Numbered from the stretch's first letter, positions 24,185 to 37,110 are shown. The stretch is DNA of 64,000 bases from Cokeromyces recurvatus (GCF_025118155.1 NW_026251387.1:1953501-2017500), one strand, 5' to 3'. Made by a program: numbers and translations. The notes: a model not told the origin generated them from the letters alone.

Positions 24185-25246
24185 TTATCTTGTTGAGTTT
24201 AAAGTATATGTAGTAGATATCAGTTTTGAATTAATAGGATCCACTTTTCTATTAATTTTATCTAGTTGCTTATTTTGACTAGAAAGTTCATCATTCATAG
24301 TAACAGCCATAGCCTTTAATCTTGCAGTTGCATCACCAAGCAAATCCAAGTTATGATCAATTTCATCTTCTATGGCATCATCTTCTTCATCTGCCTCAAA
24401 TTGATATTTATTACGATCAGCTTGAGAACGGCCTTGATAATGGCCCTCTCTAGCCCTCTCTCTTGCAACCATTCTTTGAGCGTCTTCAATCCTTGCACTC
24501 GAATCATATTCAAATTGACGAATATTCTCTCTCTCAGCCATATGTTCTGCATGTTCTTTGTTGATTTTATCCATTGCTTTCCTATGTCGAGATTCTTTAT
24601 TAAAAGGATTTTTAACAACTGGAATAAAAATAGAGCGATTCAATTGCTTTAGTTCTCCTGCTTGAGCAGAGGCTCTATCTGAATAAGCTTTAGATAAATC
24701 AAGGTGACGTTCCACATTAGCAATTTGGGCTACACACAAAAAAAAATGCATAAAAGTATAGATTAAGTATTAATAATAATTTTTTTTTTTTGCTTTGCTT
24801 TTCTAAAAATTTTTACATGATTGTGTTCCTAACATGTTTAAAGTATTAGCAGCAGTAGCTTCTGCTTCATTAATCCTTTGTAATGCATTTCGAGTACTAG
24901 CTAATGAGTCTTGTTTAACATTACGAATTTGTTGTTTAATTTGAACCACTTCTTCATCTTCATCGTCTTCTGCAAACTGATTCTTTTGATATCTATCTGC
25001 TTGGCCGTTAGTATCATGAGCGACTTTGGATTCAGTATAGCCAGCAAATAAGTTTTGTCTATCTTGATTAGGATCTCTTGTCTTGATCGAGTTTGTTGTG
25101 TTACCATAACGTCCATGATAACTTGAATTGTCTACAGCAGTCACATTTTGTGAATAAGTGTCGTTGCTATTGTTACTAGTGTAATCTTGTTCGAAAGGAT
25201 TATTAGACGTTAATTTACTTTTATCTTTCTTTTTCCAAAATTTCAT
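24185..25246 (-). CDS. SEC9: Sec9/SNAP-25-type t-SNARE
   Basis: Two exons, 25246-24817 and 24729-24185, give 324 residues. The amino part is Asn/Ser-rich with an NPF motif (SNNPFEQDY). The first SNARE helix begins EEVVQIKQQIRNVKQDSL and runs through LNMLGTQSSQIANVERHLDL; the Gln in LGTQ is the central-layer residue. A linker follows (PVVKNPFNKESRHRK). The second SNARE helix is LDLLGDATARLKAMAVTMNDELSSQNKQLDKINRKVD with its own central Gln. No membrane helix is present, as usual for fungal Sec9, and there is no Cys cluster for palmitoylation. Known role: pairs with Sso and Snc for exocytosis at the plasma membrane, and is disassembled by Sec17/Sec18. The gene is convergent with RPN1, 180 bp away. 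Confidence 0.93.
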
Positions 25247-25263
25247 TATTAATTTATAAAACG

Positions 25264-25294
<31 letters not shown>

Positions 25295-26553
25295 TTATAA
25301 TTATTATAATTATTATAATTATTATTATTATTATGTTTCCTCATTTTATAAATTCAGACGGTTTTTATATACATGTATATAAAAGTAAATCGGATATTTA
25401 AATTTTTATTATATAATCTTTTATTGGGAATAAACCAAAAATTGAAATTCAGATGCTATATCTTAGGATGAAATGAAAAACCTATTCTAGGCTATGTATT
25501 TTTTTTTTTTTTTTTTTTTTAGTACTAGTACTATATCATCTTCTTCAAGTATATGAGGCAGTTATCACATCTAGGTTCCTTTGAGTTCATTATGTACTTT
25601 GGAAAGTAGGGAAAATGAAATAAACTCATTTTATATGGCAACGGTGGTAGGAAATAGGAAATGGCTGGAGAAAGTGCAGTAATCAATAGTTTATTAAGGG
25701 CTCTCTAGTGGTCCAAGTGTGTGAATGAGGAAGAGAAATGATTTTGTAGTACTGAATTTAGTCGATTCTCATAGAAAATACAAAAAAAAGAAAAGGAGAT
25801 TCTTTACTATAGTTCATCAAGTTTTAACGAATTCAATTTAAATAAGCTATTATACAGCATGCAATATAAACATGTACACAAACCTTTCTGATCAAGTATT
25901 ACTGACTTCAATTTTAGCTAAAGCTACTAATTTTATTACTTGACTTATTAAAAAAAAATGTTACTTTGACTCTGATAAAATATAATTTGCATCAAGTCTG
26001 TCAAAGGGTGTTCTCTAGAAATATCTTGCCCTGACTCGGGGATATATATTTAGTTTTTCAAGTATTGACAGCAAAATAGAGCCATATTTGTTTTAATAAC
26101 TCTAACTAATATGTATTATATAATATCAAAAAAAGAAGACCTACTGAGTGTTTCAACAAACAACGGGACATTATTTCTGCCAGTTGTAAATACTCTTTTA
26201 TGCCTAATTATTTATGTTTTTTTTTTTTTTGAACATTTTTAGCATAATAAAAATGAATGACACATGACGTGAATATCATATTAGAGACCTGAGTGTGTAG
26301 TTGATTTTATTAATATTATGTGTAATAGTGGACCATAAATATGCTGCAAAAAAAAAAGGCGACATTTCTTTGTACGCGACTATGTAATAAGAATTTACTT
26401 TCTAACAGAGTAGTCTTCAAACAAATTTTCAAAAATGGAGATATTTAGACTAATAGAATCAAAAAAGGTCACAGATTTTTTTTCCCTCTATTCATTTTTT
26501 TTTCCCTCTATTCATTTTTTTTTTCTTTCTTTCTTTCTATTTTATACGTTAAC
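25247..26553. other. Intergenic between SEC9 and aldo-keto reductase
   Basis: Divergent starts, so both promoters lie here. It contains TAATTATTA-type repeats (about 25290-25335), a 22-T run near 25500, and two tandem copies of a roughly 20-nt unit containing TTTCCCTCTATTCA (about 26476-26516), followed by CTTT repeats. No gene seen. Confidence 0.5.
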
Positions 26554-27889
26554 ATGACATCTAGACAATTGTACAATGGCGACAACATTCCCATCTTAGG
26601 CTGTAAAGCAATCTATTTTATTTTACGTTTTTTCGGAAGAAAGCAATATATATATATAAATACATGTACAAATATTAATTTAATAAAAACAAGTAGGAAC
26701 ATATCGAATGAGAACTTATGAAGAACTTCGACCTGTTGTTTTTGAAGCTATTCGTTCTGGATATCGATTAATAGGTTAATTAGAAATGTTATTTTAATTG
26801 AAGATTCATCCTAAAAATGAATAGAAAATAATTAAATAGATTCAGCTACAGTGTATAAAAATGAGGAGATATTAGGGAAAATATTAAAAGAAGTGTTTGC
26901 AGACCCTGATTTAAACGTCAAAAGAAGTGATTTATTTATCACTTCAAAACTATGTAAGTATGATTTTTTATTCATAAATTGAAATCTCTAAGGAAAAAAA
27001 AAATCATAGCTCCTCGTGATCAAGGATATGATGCTTGTTATGCAGGTATTTTTTCTTTAATGTGCTATATATTATGTATAGCAACCTAAAAACCTTACAA
27101 AAAAAAAAGCTGTAAATGAGTCCCTTAGGAAATTTGATTTGGATTATTTGGATTTATATTTGATTCATTGGCCAGGGTAAAAAGAGAGGAAGAGAGAGGA
27201 AGAGAGAGAGAGAGAGAGCAAGATGTATAACTGTTAGAGTAGAGTCTGTTTGTACTAATGAATCAATATTAGTACTTCAAAAAGGCAATTATCTGATCCA
27301 ATCAATAAGGAAAATCGTACCGGCAGTTATAAAGCATTAGAACAACTCTATAAAGAGGGGAAATTAAAGCATATTGGTGTCTCCAACTATACAGCACAGC
27401 ACCTAAAACACTTACTAAGCGTTTGTACTATTGTGCCTCATGTACATCAATTTGAACTTCATCCTTGTCTATATCAACCTGAAATTCTTGATATTTGTAA
27501 AGAAAATAATATACAGATTCAAGCCTATTCCAGCTTAGGTGAAGGTGCCTTAATTAATGGCACAATTAAAATGGATTGCCTGAAAACTATTGCCGAAAAT
27601 CATCATGTTTCTATGGCTTTAGTGCTTTTACGTTGGGCTGTTGAACATGAGTGGATTATTATACCGAAATCAAAAACAAGAATCAGAGTTCAAGAAAATG
27701 CTAAAGTATTTTCATTCAAATTATCTGAAAATGTAATGAGCTAGCATGTGTATATGTATATATATATATGTGTGTGTGTAATATAAGGGAGCTAAGATAC
27801 TTTTTTAAATATAGGATATGAATATATTAGATAATATTCACCATATTATGCCTCGACGTTTTTGCTGGGATCCAACTGATATTTATTAA
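26554..27889 (+). CDS. Aldo-keto reductase
   Basis: Seven exons: 26554-26602, 26694-26774, 26840-26953, 27010-27045, 27110-27176, 27273-27732 and 27815-27889, giving 293 residues. The complete catalytic tetrad is present: Asp44 (GYRLIDSA), Tyr49 (ATVYKNE), Lys80 (ITSKLSP) and His113 (LYLIHWP). Further family signatures are LKHIGVSNYTAQHL, FELHPCLYQPE, IQAYSSLGEGAL and IIIPKSKT in the NADPH-binding region. Members reduce aldehydes and ketones, including sugars and lipid peroxidation products, using NADPH; the substrate here cannot be predicted. Two acceptor sites (before 26694 and before 27110) follow A-rich rather than pyrimidine tracts, and exon 2 needs the CAAG acceptor rather than the nearby TAG to stay in frame. 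Expression data would settle these. Confidence 0.9.
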
Positions 27890-29919
27890 CAAAGCAAATC
27901 AAACAAATAAAAATGCGCAGTATAATTTTCTTTTTATTATACATTAATAAATAATGGGGGGTTTTTTTTCCCTCAAAGAATACATTAAAATTAAAAAGAA
28001 AAAAAAAACTACTATATTAGAAAACAGTATGTGAACCTTGAGGCTCAAAAGACAGAAAGACATTAATACTGAACTTGTCGAACCACTATTGCTAATCATA
28101 CTTATTATAAATTGAAGCAAGTTTTTTGACTTTTCGAAAGTTATTCAAAAAAGCTCAACATTTTTCTCTCTGAATAATTATGAATGTTTTACTCTTTTAT
28201 ATGATACTTCAGTATAAATAATAAACTAAAATTAATACGTTCATTATTCGACCGAAGACATACATAAATATATATAAAAAAAAGGAACAGATAACAGATA
28301 ATTTGCTGAATTTATTTGACAAGGTTTCGGAAATCTTTATATTCACTTGGTATTGATTAATGGCATTGAAATAACGACAAAGACTATATCCATCTTATTT
28401 GGTTGTTTTAGTTATCGCTTGACGCTCTATTAGCGTCATAATTCTAATGATCCGAATACAGCTTAAATGGAATCTTCTTTGCAAAGTCTACTCAACTCAT
28501 TAAAAACATGTTTTAAAGATATCAAAGTTAGAATAGAAAAAAAAAAAGATGATGAAAAATGAATTAAAATATTGTACTTGTGAAGAAGAGATTTCCAAGT
28601 TGCTTTCTGCAAATACTAATACAATTGATAAGGATAATAAGTGTGCTTCAATTAGAGTGAAAAAAAAAAAGATTTATAATGTAGAAGATGACAAATATTC
28701 TAAAAACTAAAGAGTAGTTTTTTATTTATTTATTGGAGATAATGGCTAGTTGAATAAGGGAGAACCGACGCTACTAGGTATAATATACTTCCTGTTTGCA
28801 TAACAAACAAACATAATATATCCTAAATTTATCTTCATTTTTATAAAAAGATGATGATTTGTGTGGGCGAATAAATAAGACTTGTTGTGGAAAACAGTCA
28901 TGATAATTCAATATGCTTTCAATTCAAAATGTATAATATCTTTTAAAGCACATTGATATACTAACTCTCGAGATCAACAATCGCCCACAGTAATTTGTAT
29001 TACTAGAGTACCGAGATCCATACTTTCAGTTTTAGTTTCAAAAAAATAAAAAATAAAAATCAGTTGTTTTAACACTGCTGATAACAAGTAAACAGCACTA
29101 TTACTTCCCTCGGAGGTAGGAAGCGAGGATAAGGCCACAAATCATTAAGCTTATATTGCTTTTTTTGGAAGGTAAGAACAATATTCATAGAATTCACGTA
29201 TACTAAACACCAACGAATATAAGTATACTATTCTATTTTTTCCCTTAAAAATGTTCTGATAAACTTTATTTAAATTAAAAAAAAAGGGTATTACGCACTT
29301 CAAAAAAAAAAAAAAAAAAAAACTTACTTCTTGGCGTCCCATGCGTAGGACTTATAGTGAACATATCCAATCAGTATTTATATTATAAAATAGAAAGTTG
29401 ATTGGTTAATTTGCACAAAGGCATATTTATACTATAGGTGTATTAAAAGTTTATATTCTGTACTGCCAATGCACGTGCTATCATTTATATAACAATGGTT
29501 TCTAATTCTAAAGAAACAAGTGTACCCTGACCCTACCTTATATTATTATTATTATTTTATGTAATAATACATTATGCTTCCCATATTAGATAATAATTCA
29601 AGTTAAACTACTATCAGACTCTTTTTTTTTTAAAGGCAACAAGTATATATTGTATAATCTAATTCTTGTTGATATTAGAATAAGCCAAAAGAAAAAAAAA
29701 AAAAAATAAGGAAACTGAGTAATGTCAGATAATTTTACTATAATTAGTTGTTGAGTTATATATATAGCAGTTTCGAAAATACTTTTATTCGTAATTAGCA
29801 CTTGAACTTCAATAATAATACTTTTCAATGTAGAATTTGCTAATATCAGAAACGCGGGATGCGTCATAAGGGTTTTACATCTAAAACTTAAAGGATATGT
29901 ACAAGACATCGTGTTGTAT

Positions 29920-29983
<64 letters not shown>

Positions 29984-30492
29984 GAAAAAAAAAAGATAGT
30001 TATTAAAAATAGTTGAGTTTACACTACACTTTAAATAATATAGTTTGTAGCATTGAAACGATATTAAATATGAATCTGTTTCTATGAGAAAAGAACCAAT
30101 ACAGTTTAAAAATACTATATAATAAGCATACGAAGAAATCAACCTGAAATACACGTATTATTTACTGATATTATGATTAAGAGAACAACAGGGGAAGTTA
30201 TTAAGGAGTCCTTCATATATATACATATATGTTAGTGTGTGTGTGTTTATTAGAATAGCAATTAAAAAGCAGTAAATATTTGATAAAAAGAATGGAATTT
30301 AAACAAAACAATATGTATATATTTATATACATATTTAATATATGGATTAATAAAAATAAAATAAATATATTTATTATATAAATATATACATATAAATATA
30401 TACAGATATATGCATCATATTGTACAAAGATGAATAAGGGTATCTATAAAAAGGGGGAAAAAAAGTAATAAAATACATAAAGGCAGTAAAGC
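27890..30492. other. Intergenic 2.6 kb with possible coding relics
   Basis: No intact gene. Two adjacent plus-strand frames at about 28468-28710 (one reading MESSLQSLLNSLKTC, the other NELKYCTCEEEISKLL) meet at an A11 run and look like a decayed or frame-shifted coding piece. A 9-bp inverted repeat flanks 28862-28989. A 49-A run lies at 29923-29971, and A/T-rich sequence forms the rest. Confidence 0.45.
29923..29971. repeat. Poly-A run, 49 nt
   Basis: Uninterrupted A homopolymer in intergenic DNA, continued by A-rich sequence with single G interruptions. Confidence 0.95.
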
Positions 30493-31776
30493 TTACTTCT
30501 TCCAATTACTAGTAAGAGCTGTATGATGATGTTCTCTATTCATAGAATCAATACCTTTTTCACAAACTAAAATAGATTCAACCCAATTATTCTGTAATAT
30601 GTATTCAGCAGTAATACGTAAAGTAGGATTAGGATTCAACATATCATAGAGTAATTCCCGTAAGGCATCATGAAACTTTTTAAAATTAGGAAAACTACGT
30701 GTAGAATAATGACGAAGGTAATTACGATATTCGCGATCCTTGTGTTTGTCAGCTCGCACCCAAGTATGACCATTACGCCACATTGAATAAACAACAATAC
30801 CTGCTGACCAAATATCTACGTTAGCACCCCAATAATCTTGATGTTCAAAGGCTTCAGGTGCAATATACGGCTCTGAACCAACGAGTCCCTTACTTTTATG
30901 ACTTTGTGTTTCCCAAGCGCAACGAAATACGTCCGAAACACCAAAATCAGTAATCTTTAATGTACCATCTAATGTTAATAATAAATTCTCGGGCTTGATA
31001 TCACGATGGGCCACACCCATTGAATGTAAATAAGCTAGACCTCGAATTAATTGCTTAAAACAGCAAGACATTTCGATCTCTGTCATTTGTTCAGACATAA
31101 TACTTGAAAATAAGTCACCTCCAGGACAATATTCCATTACAGTACAGTATCGATTTTGATCATCCAAGACTAAATCAATCGTCTCTACAATATTTACATG
31201 GTGGAAAGTAGATGAAATACAAAATTCACTTGTCAATTTCTTCATGTATTCTTTTTCAGTCTCGCTTCGCTTACGTTTACGAAATTGTTTGATAGCCAAC
31301 AGTTTAGGTTGTGATGCATTATTATTATTGTTTGATATTTTTTTACTTTTGCAAATAGAAATAATAGCAGTTGAGCCTTCACCAAGACGTTTATAGCAGA
31401 CACCATATTCTCGGAGATTTGTAGTATTCATGCGATGTAATTTGCCTGTTCCACTTGTTGACGTTGTACCACTAAGTGAATCATTACTTTTCGTTGTTAC
31501 TAAAGTTTGGCGGGAAGCAGATGGAGACAAGAGAGTATTCTCTTGATGTTGTGGAGAAGATTTATGTTGTATAGTAGAAGAGGAAGGATGATGCAGATGT
31601 AATTGTTTTAAAAACCAGTTTCGACCTTCTTCAATACTTGTAACTGATGAATTTCTTGAGTGTTTAGAATAACTTTCTTTAGTTGAGCATGTTTTCTCAT
31701 TTGTGCTAGCTTGTGGACGTTGTTGCGGTAAATGAAAAATATTTGATAAATGGACCATAGTTTCAGCCAGAAGCAA
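30493..31776 (-). CDS. HAL4/SAT4-type serine/threonine kinase
   Basis: Single-exon frame of 427 residues. The Ser-rich regulatory head (about 110 residues) is followed by a complete kinase domain: RLGEGSTAIISI glycine loop, Lys163 in LLAIKQFRKRKR, HRDIKPENLLL (Asp259), DFGVSD (Asp277) and SEPYIAPEAF. The segments KEYMKKLTSEFCISSTFHHVN, VMEYCPGGDLFSSI and YLHSMGVAHRD are diagnostic of the fungal HAL4/SAT4-NPR1 (HRK) group. Members of this group regulate plasma-membrane transporters; Hal4/Hal5 stabilise the Trk potassium importers and confer salt tolerance. A start 18 bp inside (MVHLSN) is equally possible. It is notable, but probably coincidental, that a cation/proton antiporter begins at the left end of the window. 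Confidence 0.88.
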   Translation of the reverse strand: MLLAETMVHLSNIFHLPQQRPQASTNEKTCSTKESYSKHSRNSSVTSIEEGRNWFLKQLHLHHPSSSTIQHKSSPQHQENTLLSPSASRQTLVTTKSNDSLSGTTSTSGTGKLHRMNTTNLREYGVCYKRLGEGSTAIISICKSKKISNNNNNASQPKLLAIKQFRKRKRSETEKEYMKKLTSEFCISSTFHHVNIVETIDLVLDDQNRYCTVMEYCPGGDLFSSIMSEQMTEIEMSCCFKQLIRGLAYLHSMGVAHRDIKPENLLLTLDGTLKITDFGVSDVFRCAWETQSHKSKGLVGSEPYIAPEAFEHQDYWGANVDIWSAGIVVYSMWRNGHTWVRADKHKDREYRNYLRHYSTRSFPNFKKFHDALRELLYDMLNPNPTLRITAEYILQNNWVESILVCEKGIDSMNREHHHTALTSNWKK

Positions 31777-33797
31777 ACTTTTTTTTTCTTCAAAAAAAAA
31801 AAAAAAAAAAAAAAAAAATAAACAAATGAGTGTGTGTATAATATGTAAGAAGAAAAGAGTAAAATTAAATAAAAGGATATGTATGACAGCAGAAAAAAAA
31901 AAAAAAGAATAAAGAAAAACTCCTTTAAAAAAATTTTTTTAATAAAAAAAAAGGGTGTTGAATTTAGATTTAAATAGAATTGTAGAAATTTTTTCTATGT
32001 TTATAATGCAATAAATATGTTGTAAAAAAAGGAGACCAAAGTAAGAGTGATTTGATTAAGAGAAAAAAAAACATAATAATAAAGGGAAGCACTTTAAATT
32101 GTCATTTATATTATTAGAAAAAAAAAATAATGAAAAATTTTTTTTAAGTATTTATCCCTTGAAAATGGAAAAAAAAGCATGTCAAGCCAATATTATCCAA
32201 TCACTTTGGTTTCATGGTGAACAAAGGCTTAAATATGGTTCGGGTTAGACATTATTACAGCATGAAACAAGCCGTAAAAAATAAAATAAAAAAATCTTCC
32301 GCTTTTATGATTATTACAGCGTTTTTATTATTTTAAATTTGCGCAATTAATTTTTTTTTTTTTTGTCTTTAATAATAATTTTAGCTTTGCGTACCCCTTA
32401 ATTCTTTTATATTGTAGAGTGACACAGTGTAGTAGTTTTATGATAAAATAAATGAATTCTGACCTTGAAAATACCGAACTTTTTAAATTTCCAATGTTGA
32501 AGTCATACCTTATCCATTCTAGAGATGTAGAATCATAAAATAAAATAAAAAATTTAACATACTTGTGTGTGATGATAAATCAAATGTTATATAACAAAAC
32601 AACCTATAGCAGATTTATCTCTACAAAATAAGTACATTGACTTTTTATTCATTTATTTATTTCTATATATTTTGCACCTGTAAGAAAGTGCTCACCTTCT
32701 AAATCATTTATTCTTATCCAGAATATTTATGTAATATCTATTACGTGTGCAAATCTGAATCTATAATTACTACGTAGTATACTCTCTCCAAAGCTAAAGA
32801 AAAATGTAGGTATTTTATATGAAAAAAAAAAAGAGTTTCAAAATGTTCAATGATTGCGATAAAGCAAAGTTTTTTTAAAATAATATTTGAGAAGATTTTG
32901 GGGAGTGTATTCGCTGTTACAGAGCAATTCATAATACATGATTTTTACTCGTCAGAACAATCATAAACATGATGATACATCAAAAGATCTGATAGCTTTT
33001 TTTTTTCTTCTCATCAAATCATATTTCGATTATTTATTTATTTATTTATTTTTTCAGTTTGATGTAGATCAAATTATAACCTTGTTTTCAAGTTATTCAT
33101 CAGATAAGAAACTGTTATAGACTTTATCTAGCATTATTCTAATGAAAGGAAATGGGACATCTTTTTTTTATATGTGTAAGTGTTCCACAAGCAGTGATTA
33201 TCAGTTAAGAATTATAACAATTTTCAATTTAAATAATTCTCCATATAATAGAATTAAAATACTGTCTTTCTAACTACTGTAAATTGTCATTCTCTATGGT
33301 TTTTTTTGTCTTTGTTTTATTTTGAGATCAAGGATTCTTTTCTTTTGTCAATATTGAGTACAAAAGAGATGCTGTAATAAGATATAATATGCTAATATTA
33401 AGCCAAATGCAAATAATACGCGTACATATATGATTTCATCAAACAATAATAAAAGTTATTCTGTATGAATATCCATGATAGTAATTATAATGATGGCATT
33501 GAAGACAGTATTTACATTATTCAGCAATAACAGAGAGGTCATATGTTTTAATTTTTTGGCATCTTATGTAATTCTTTTTTTTTTTTTTTTTTTTTGCTTA
33601 TTATTACATAGTTTGAATGAAACGAAGATTTAATTTGGAATGACCTGATTAAGATTATTAACACAAATTTCCAATCAAAACTCTATTGTAAAATAATACA
33701 CTATTTAACAGCTCATGACAAATTGAGCTAGAAAGCACATGTGAATTATTTAAATTTTTATAATCTAATCAAGATTATATTATACTGTTTTTATTAT
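31777..33797. other. Intergenic between kinase and RPL9
   Basis: 2 kb of AT-rich DNA with A runs just upstream of the kinase start and a 21-T run near 33575. Its left part is the kinase promoter and its right part the RPL9 3' region. No gene or RNA seen. Confidence 0.5.
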
Positions 33798-34364
33798 TTA
33801 AGCAGATTCTTCAAGGACACCACGTTCAGAAACGTAGATACCATCCAAGAACTTACGAATATCCTTGTTCTTGACAAGACAAGATTGTTGAATATCAGCA
33901 GCGGATTGGGAAACATTTTCAAGAGAGTTACCGGTCAAGATAAGTTCATCCTTTTGGCTCTTAGAGGATTCAACCTTGACACCTTCACGCATCTTGACGT
34001 TGAAGACAACCTTTTGACCCAAGAAGTTACGGATCTCGACAGCATCACCGGCATCACTAATGATAACGTTGATGGGAAAGTGAGCATAAACATAACGCAT
34101 CTTGTATTGGTAACCCTTAGTAACACCAATGATCATGTTGTTGACCAAGGAGCGAACAGTACGAATACAGGCAACGTGCTTACGGAGACCGTGGTGAACA
34201 ACGAAACGAACCTTTTGACCAACAACGGTGATTTCAATGTTCAAGTGACGAAGGTTCTTGGTGAGAACACCACGAGGACCTTCAACGGTAACTTGACGGG
34301 ACTTGATGGAAACCTTGACACCCTCAGGGATGACGAGTTCGTCTTGCTTGTAGATATCCTTCAT
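33798..34364 (-). CDS. RPL9: 60S ribosomal protein L9 (uL6)
   Basis: Intronless frame of 188 residues (yeast 191). It starts [19 protein letters not shown] and contains [63 protein letters not shown] and [24 protein letters not shown], all canonical for eukaryotic L9/uL6. It sits near the P-stalk base of the large subunit and contacts the sarcin-ricin loop region. Codons are strongly biased toward C-ending and G-ending preferred codons (AAG, GTC, ACC), unlike the AT-rich codons of neighbouring genes, as expected for a highly expressed protein. The plus-strand open frame across the same bases is its shadow. Confidence 0.98.
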   Translation of the reverse strand: MKDIYKQDELVIPEGVKVSIKSRQVTVEGPRGVLTKNLRHLNIEITVVGQKVRFVVHHGLRKHVACIRTVRSLVNNMIIGVTKGYQYKMRYVYAHFPINVIISDAGDAVEIRNFLGQKVVFNVKMREGVKVESSKSQKDELILTGNSLENVSQSAADIQQSCLVKNKDIRKFLDGIYVSERGVLEESA

Positions 34365-34956
34365 TTTTAAATATTAATTATGCCCTAATGTTTGATCCAT
34401 TAGTTCAAACTTTCTTGTTATTCATTATAAAACACATTGAGATCTAGTGCTGAATCTAAATGAAATGATCATGATGTCTCAAAATTAATCCAATTTAAAA
34501 TTGTAATTGCATTTTTTTTTTCTTTTAAAAAAAAATCCATCCTTTTAATTATTAATTCTATACATCCATCCATTCATTCATTTATCCATTCATCCATAGT
34601 TAAATCTCAATGTGTTTTTTTTTGTTTCCTTTTTTATATGCAAAAACATACCAGACGCTTTTGGTGAAGGGGAAAAGAGGAGGATATAATAGACTTTTGC
34701 CTTTCTTTCTTTTACTGCCTCCTCCGCATTATTTTTCTCTATACGCCGCTCAAGAAATAAGCCACCACTGCTTACAAAAAATTAAATTTCCGCTATACAC
34801 TTTTTATTATTATTATTTTATTAAGTTTATTTATTTATAAAAATGGTATATAATTGTATATAAATATAAAGATAAATATAAAGATAAATGTGTATATGTA
34901 TATGTATATGTATATATATATATGTATGTGTGTATGTGTGTTGTGGTAAATGGTTA
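34365..34956. other. RPL9 upstream region
   Basis: Upstream of RPL9 and downstream of the LIM gene. It contains a run of CATC/CATT tetranucleotides (about 34562-34600) and pyrimidine-rich patches, plausible ribosomal-protein promoter material, then TA-rich sequence. No gene seen. Confidence 0.4.
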
Positions 34957-37110
34957 TTAACGAACAAATCGAGGCTTTGGAGTGTCATCAAGACAGTCCC
35001 GACAATGGACTAAACACAAGCCAGTTTCTTCATTTACGGTCATATGAGCATCTGAATCCATCTGCTTATTACAAGTTGCACAACGTAAGCATTTTTTGTG
35101 CCAACGACTTGCATTAGGGCCTGGCTGAGTATCTGAAAATGGCATACTTTCATTACATCGAGCACAAGTACGAACACCACCCAACCGAGGCAAGACTTTC
35201 TTTCTTGATTTAAAGATATCTGATGGTGATGTGATAGTAGATGTTCTTTTTGTTAATAAAAGATCACTAGTAGCTGCTTTCTTTTTCGTTTTTTGTGTAC
35301 ATGAATCACAATAAAGCTTATCTTGATATTTGACAAGTTTACGATCTGTTGGTACTGTTTGGTTACAACCAGCACATAAAAGACACTACCAGAACGAAAA
35401 GAAAATAGTTGTAGTTATAAATATATCTTATTATTAATAAAAAAAAATTTTTTTTCTCTTTTACCTCTTTATGGTAGAATTGATTTGCAAGTTCTAAACA
35501 AGTATCAGTAACAGGCTTTGAGCATGTACTACATAGTATTGTAGTTGAAGGTTGATCCATTTCACTATATTTTTTCTTATTTATCAAGTCTTCAGAATCA
35601 GGGAAAGATAAAGAAATTGGATTTATAGATGGTATATCAAAGTAAGTTGTATGTGGTGGTGGTGTAGGTGGGAAAGCTTCGTCTTCTTCACTTAAGGTGT
35701 TACTTTGTCTTCTTGAGATGGGTGTAGATGATAATGATTTACTATCACTCTTATCCGGGCACTATTTATGTATGTAGATACTATTTTAATTGCAAATACT
35801 TTTTATATAGGGGGAGTTTTTTTTTTTCTTACCTCAACATGATAAAATTTTTCACCATCTGTACAAAACTCTAAGGTATTAAACTGTTCATTACATTTGG
35901 CACAATGGAGACAATAAGAATGGAAGCAAAAGACTTCACCAGTTTGGACCCTAAGACCACGGTAATCTCTTTTAGACACATGCTGGCCACATTCTTTACA
36001 AATTCTCTTTGGAACTTTTTTACGACGTTTAACTTCCTTTGGTTTTTTAGAACTAGACTCCTCCTTTTTATCTTCTACTGCTATTATTTTATTAGCAGAA
36101 GTTTCTAATTTAGGACTCGAGGCTTTATCATTAACATCCTTGAAAGATTCCAAGTCTTTCTGAGATAAAGTAGTTGAAGGACTAAGCATAGAAGATGTTC
36201 TTGTTCTTTGATATTTAAAATAAGGATTATCATCTTTTGATGTCATGGTTGAATGAGATGATTTTAAAGTAGGTGTCGATAAACTAGGCGTACCGGGCAC
36301 AGGAGTTGTTGAGTTATTCTTCAAGTGACATGTACGACAACAAGGCTTTCCATCTGCATCTACAGAGGCTAACATAGTTTTTAAGGGAGTATTACAATGA
36401 TGACATTTAAAGCAAGAAGTATGCCACATTTGTTGATTAAAGAATGTTTGAATATCAGTACGGTTTACAGCCTTTTCACATCCAGGACTTAGGTATAGAT
36501 GTATATATATATATATTTATATGTATACATATATAAATATTTATAAATATAGATATGTACACACAGAAGAGGGAGAAAAGGTAAATTAGGATACTATGAT
36601 TTGTTATTTATACTATGAACAACTTACCATGCTAACTTCTTTGCTAAACATGGTTTACAATAAAAAACTGAATTATGAATAGAGAAATTGTTCAAATCTG
36701 TCCAAGAGTTTTGTTTTCTTTGACAGATAGCACAGCTTTTCATATTATCATCTTTGCTCTTTGTTTTCGATGATTCCACAGTGTTAAATTGTGGAATAGT
36801 ACGATGCTGCCTAGTTTTAAGAGGACTAACAGAAGAGTCTAACTCTGTATTAAAAATGGCTTTTTTACCATAACTAAAAGAAAAAAAAGAATTATTAAGT
36901 TTCCTTTTCCTTTTTGCTCTTTTAAATACTTTACGTATCTTGCCATTTATCAGTCATTTGATTTAATCTTTTTTGATTAAGAAATACCGAATTAATTTTT
37001 GACGTAGTTGAATTATTTGTAGACGACTTGTCCATTGAAATAGTTCGATAACATTTTGGACAAGTCGTGCTACTATATACTTTTTGATTACAATAAATAC
37101 AGAATCCCAT
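34957..37110 (-). CDS. Multi-LIM-domain protein
   Basis: Five exons: 37110-36935, 36873-36628, 36487-35833, 35761-35465 and 35385-34957, giving 600 residues. A small zinc-ribbon-like start (CIYCNQK...CPKC) and a further Cys-rich module (CAICQRKQNSW...FYCKPC) precede LIM modules. LIM 1 is CPGCEKAVN...WHTSCFKCHHC...CCRTCH. LIM 2 is CKECGQHV...HSYCLHCAKC...FYHVECPD. LIM 3 is CSTCSKPV...YHKECLLCAGC...LYCDSC. LIM 4 is CARCNESM...WHKKCLRCATC...CRDC. Linkers are Ser/Thr/Pro-rich with basic KRRKKVPKR. LIM domains are protein-binding zinc modules; fungal multi-LIM proteins of this kind (Pxl1/paxillin-like or Rga-type without RhoGAP) act at actin and polarity sites. No catalytic domain is present, so a scaffold role is inferred. 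Exon boundaries fall within Cys-rich modules and keep all zinc ligands. Confidence 0.82.

Noticed and set aside
28075..28100. GGTTCGAC-like tRNA B-box (minus strand)
   Set aside because: The flanking bases do not form a T-arm, and no A-box, anticodon arm or acceptor stem is found nearby.
29888..30154. 88-codon frame with a long Phe run
   Set aside because: Translation of the 49-A homopolymer (minus strand); no other content.
1..31776. Ion-homeostasis cluster (Nha1-type antiporter and HAL4-type kinase)
   Set aside because: The two genes are 30 kb apart with many unrelated genes between them; proximity is not evidence of a functional cluster.
33741..34370. 209-codon plus-strand open frame
   Set aside because: It lies exactly opposite RPL9. 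The codon bias of a highly expressed gene leaves the opposite strand open.
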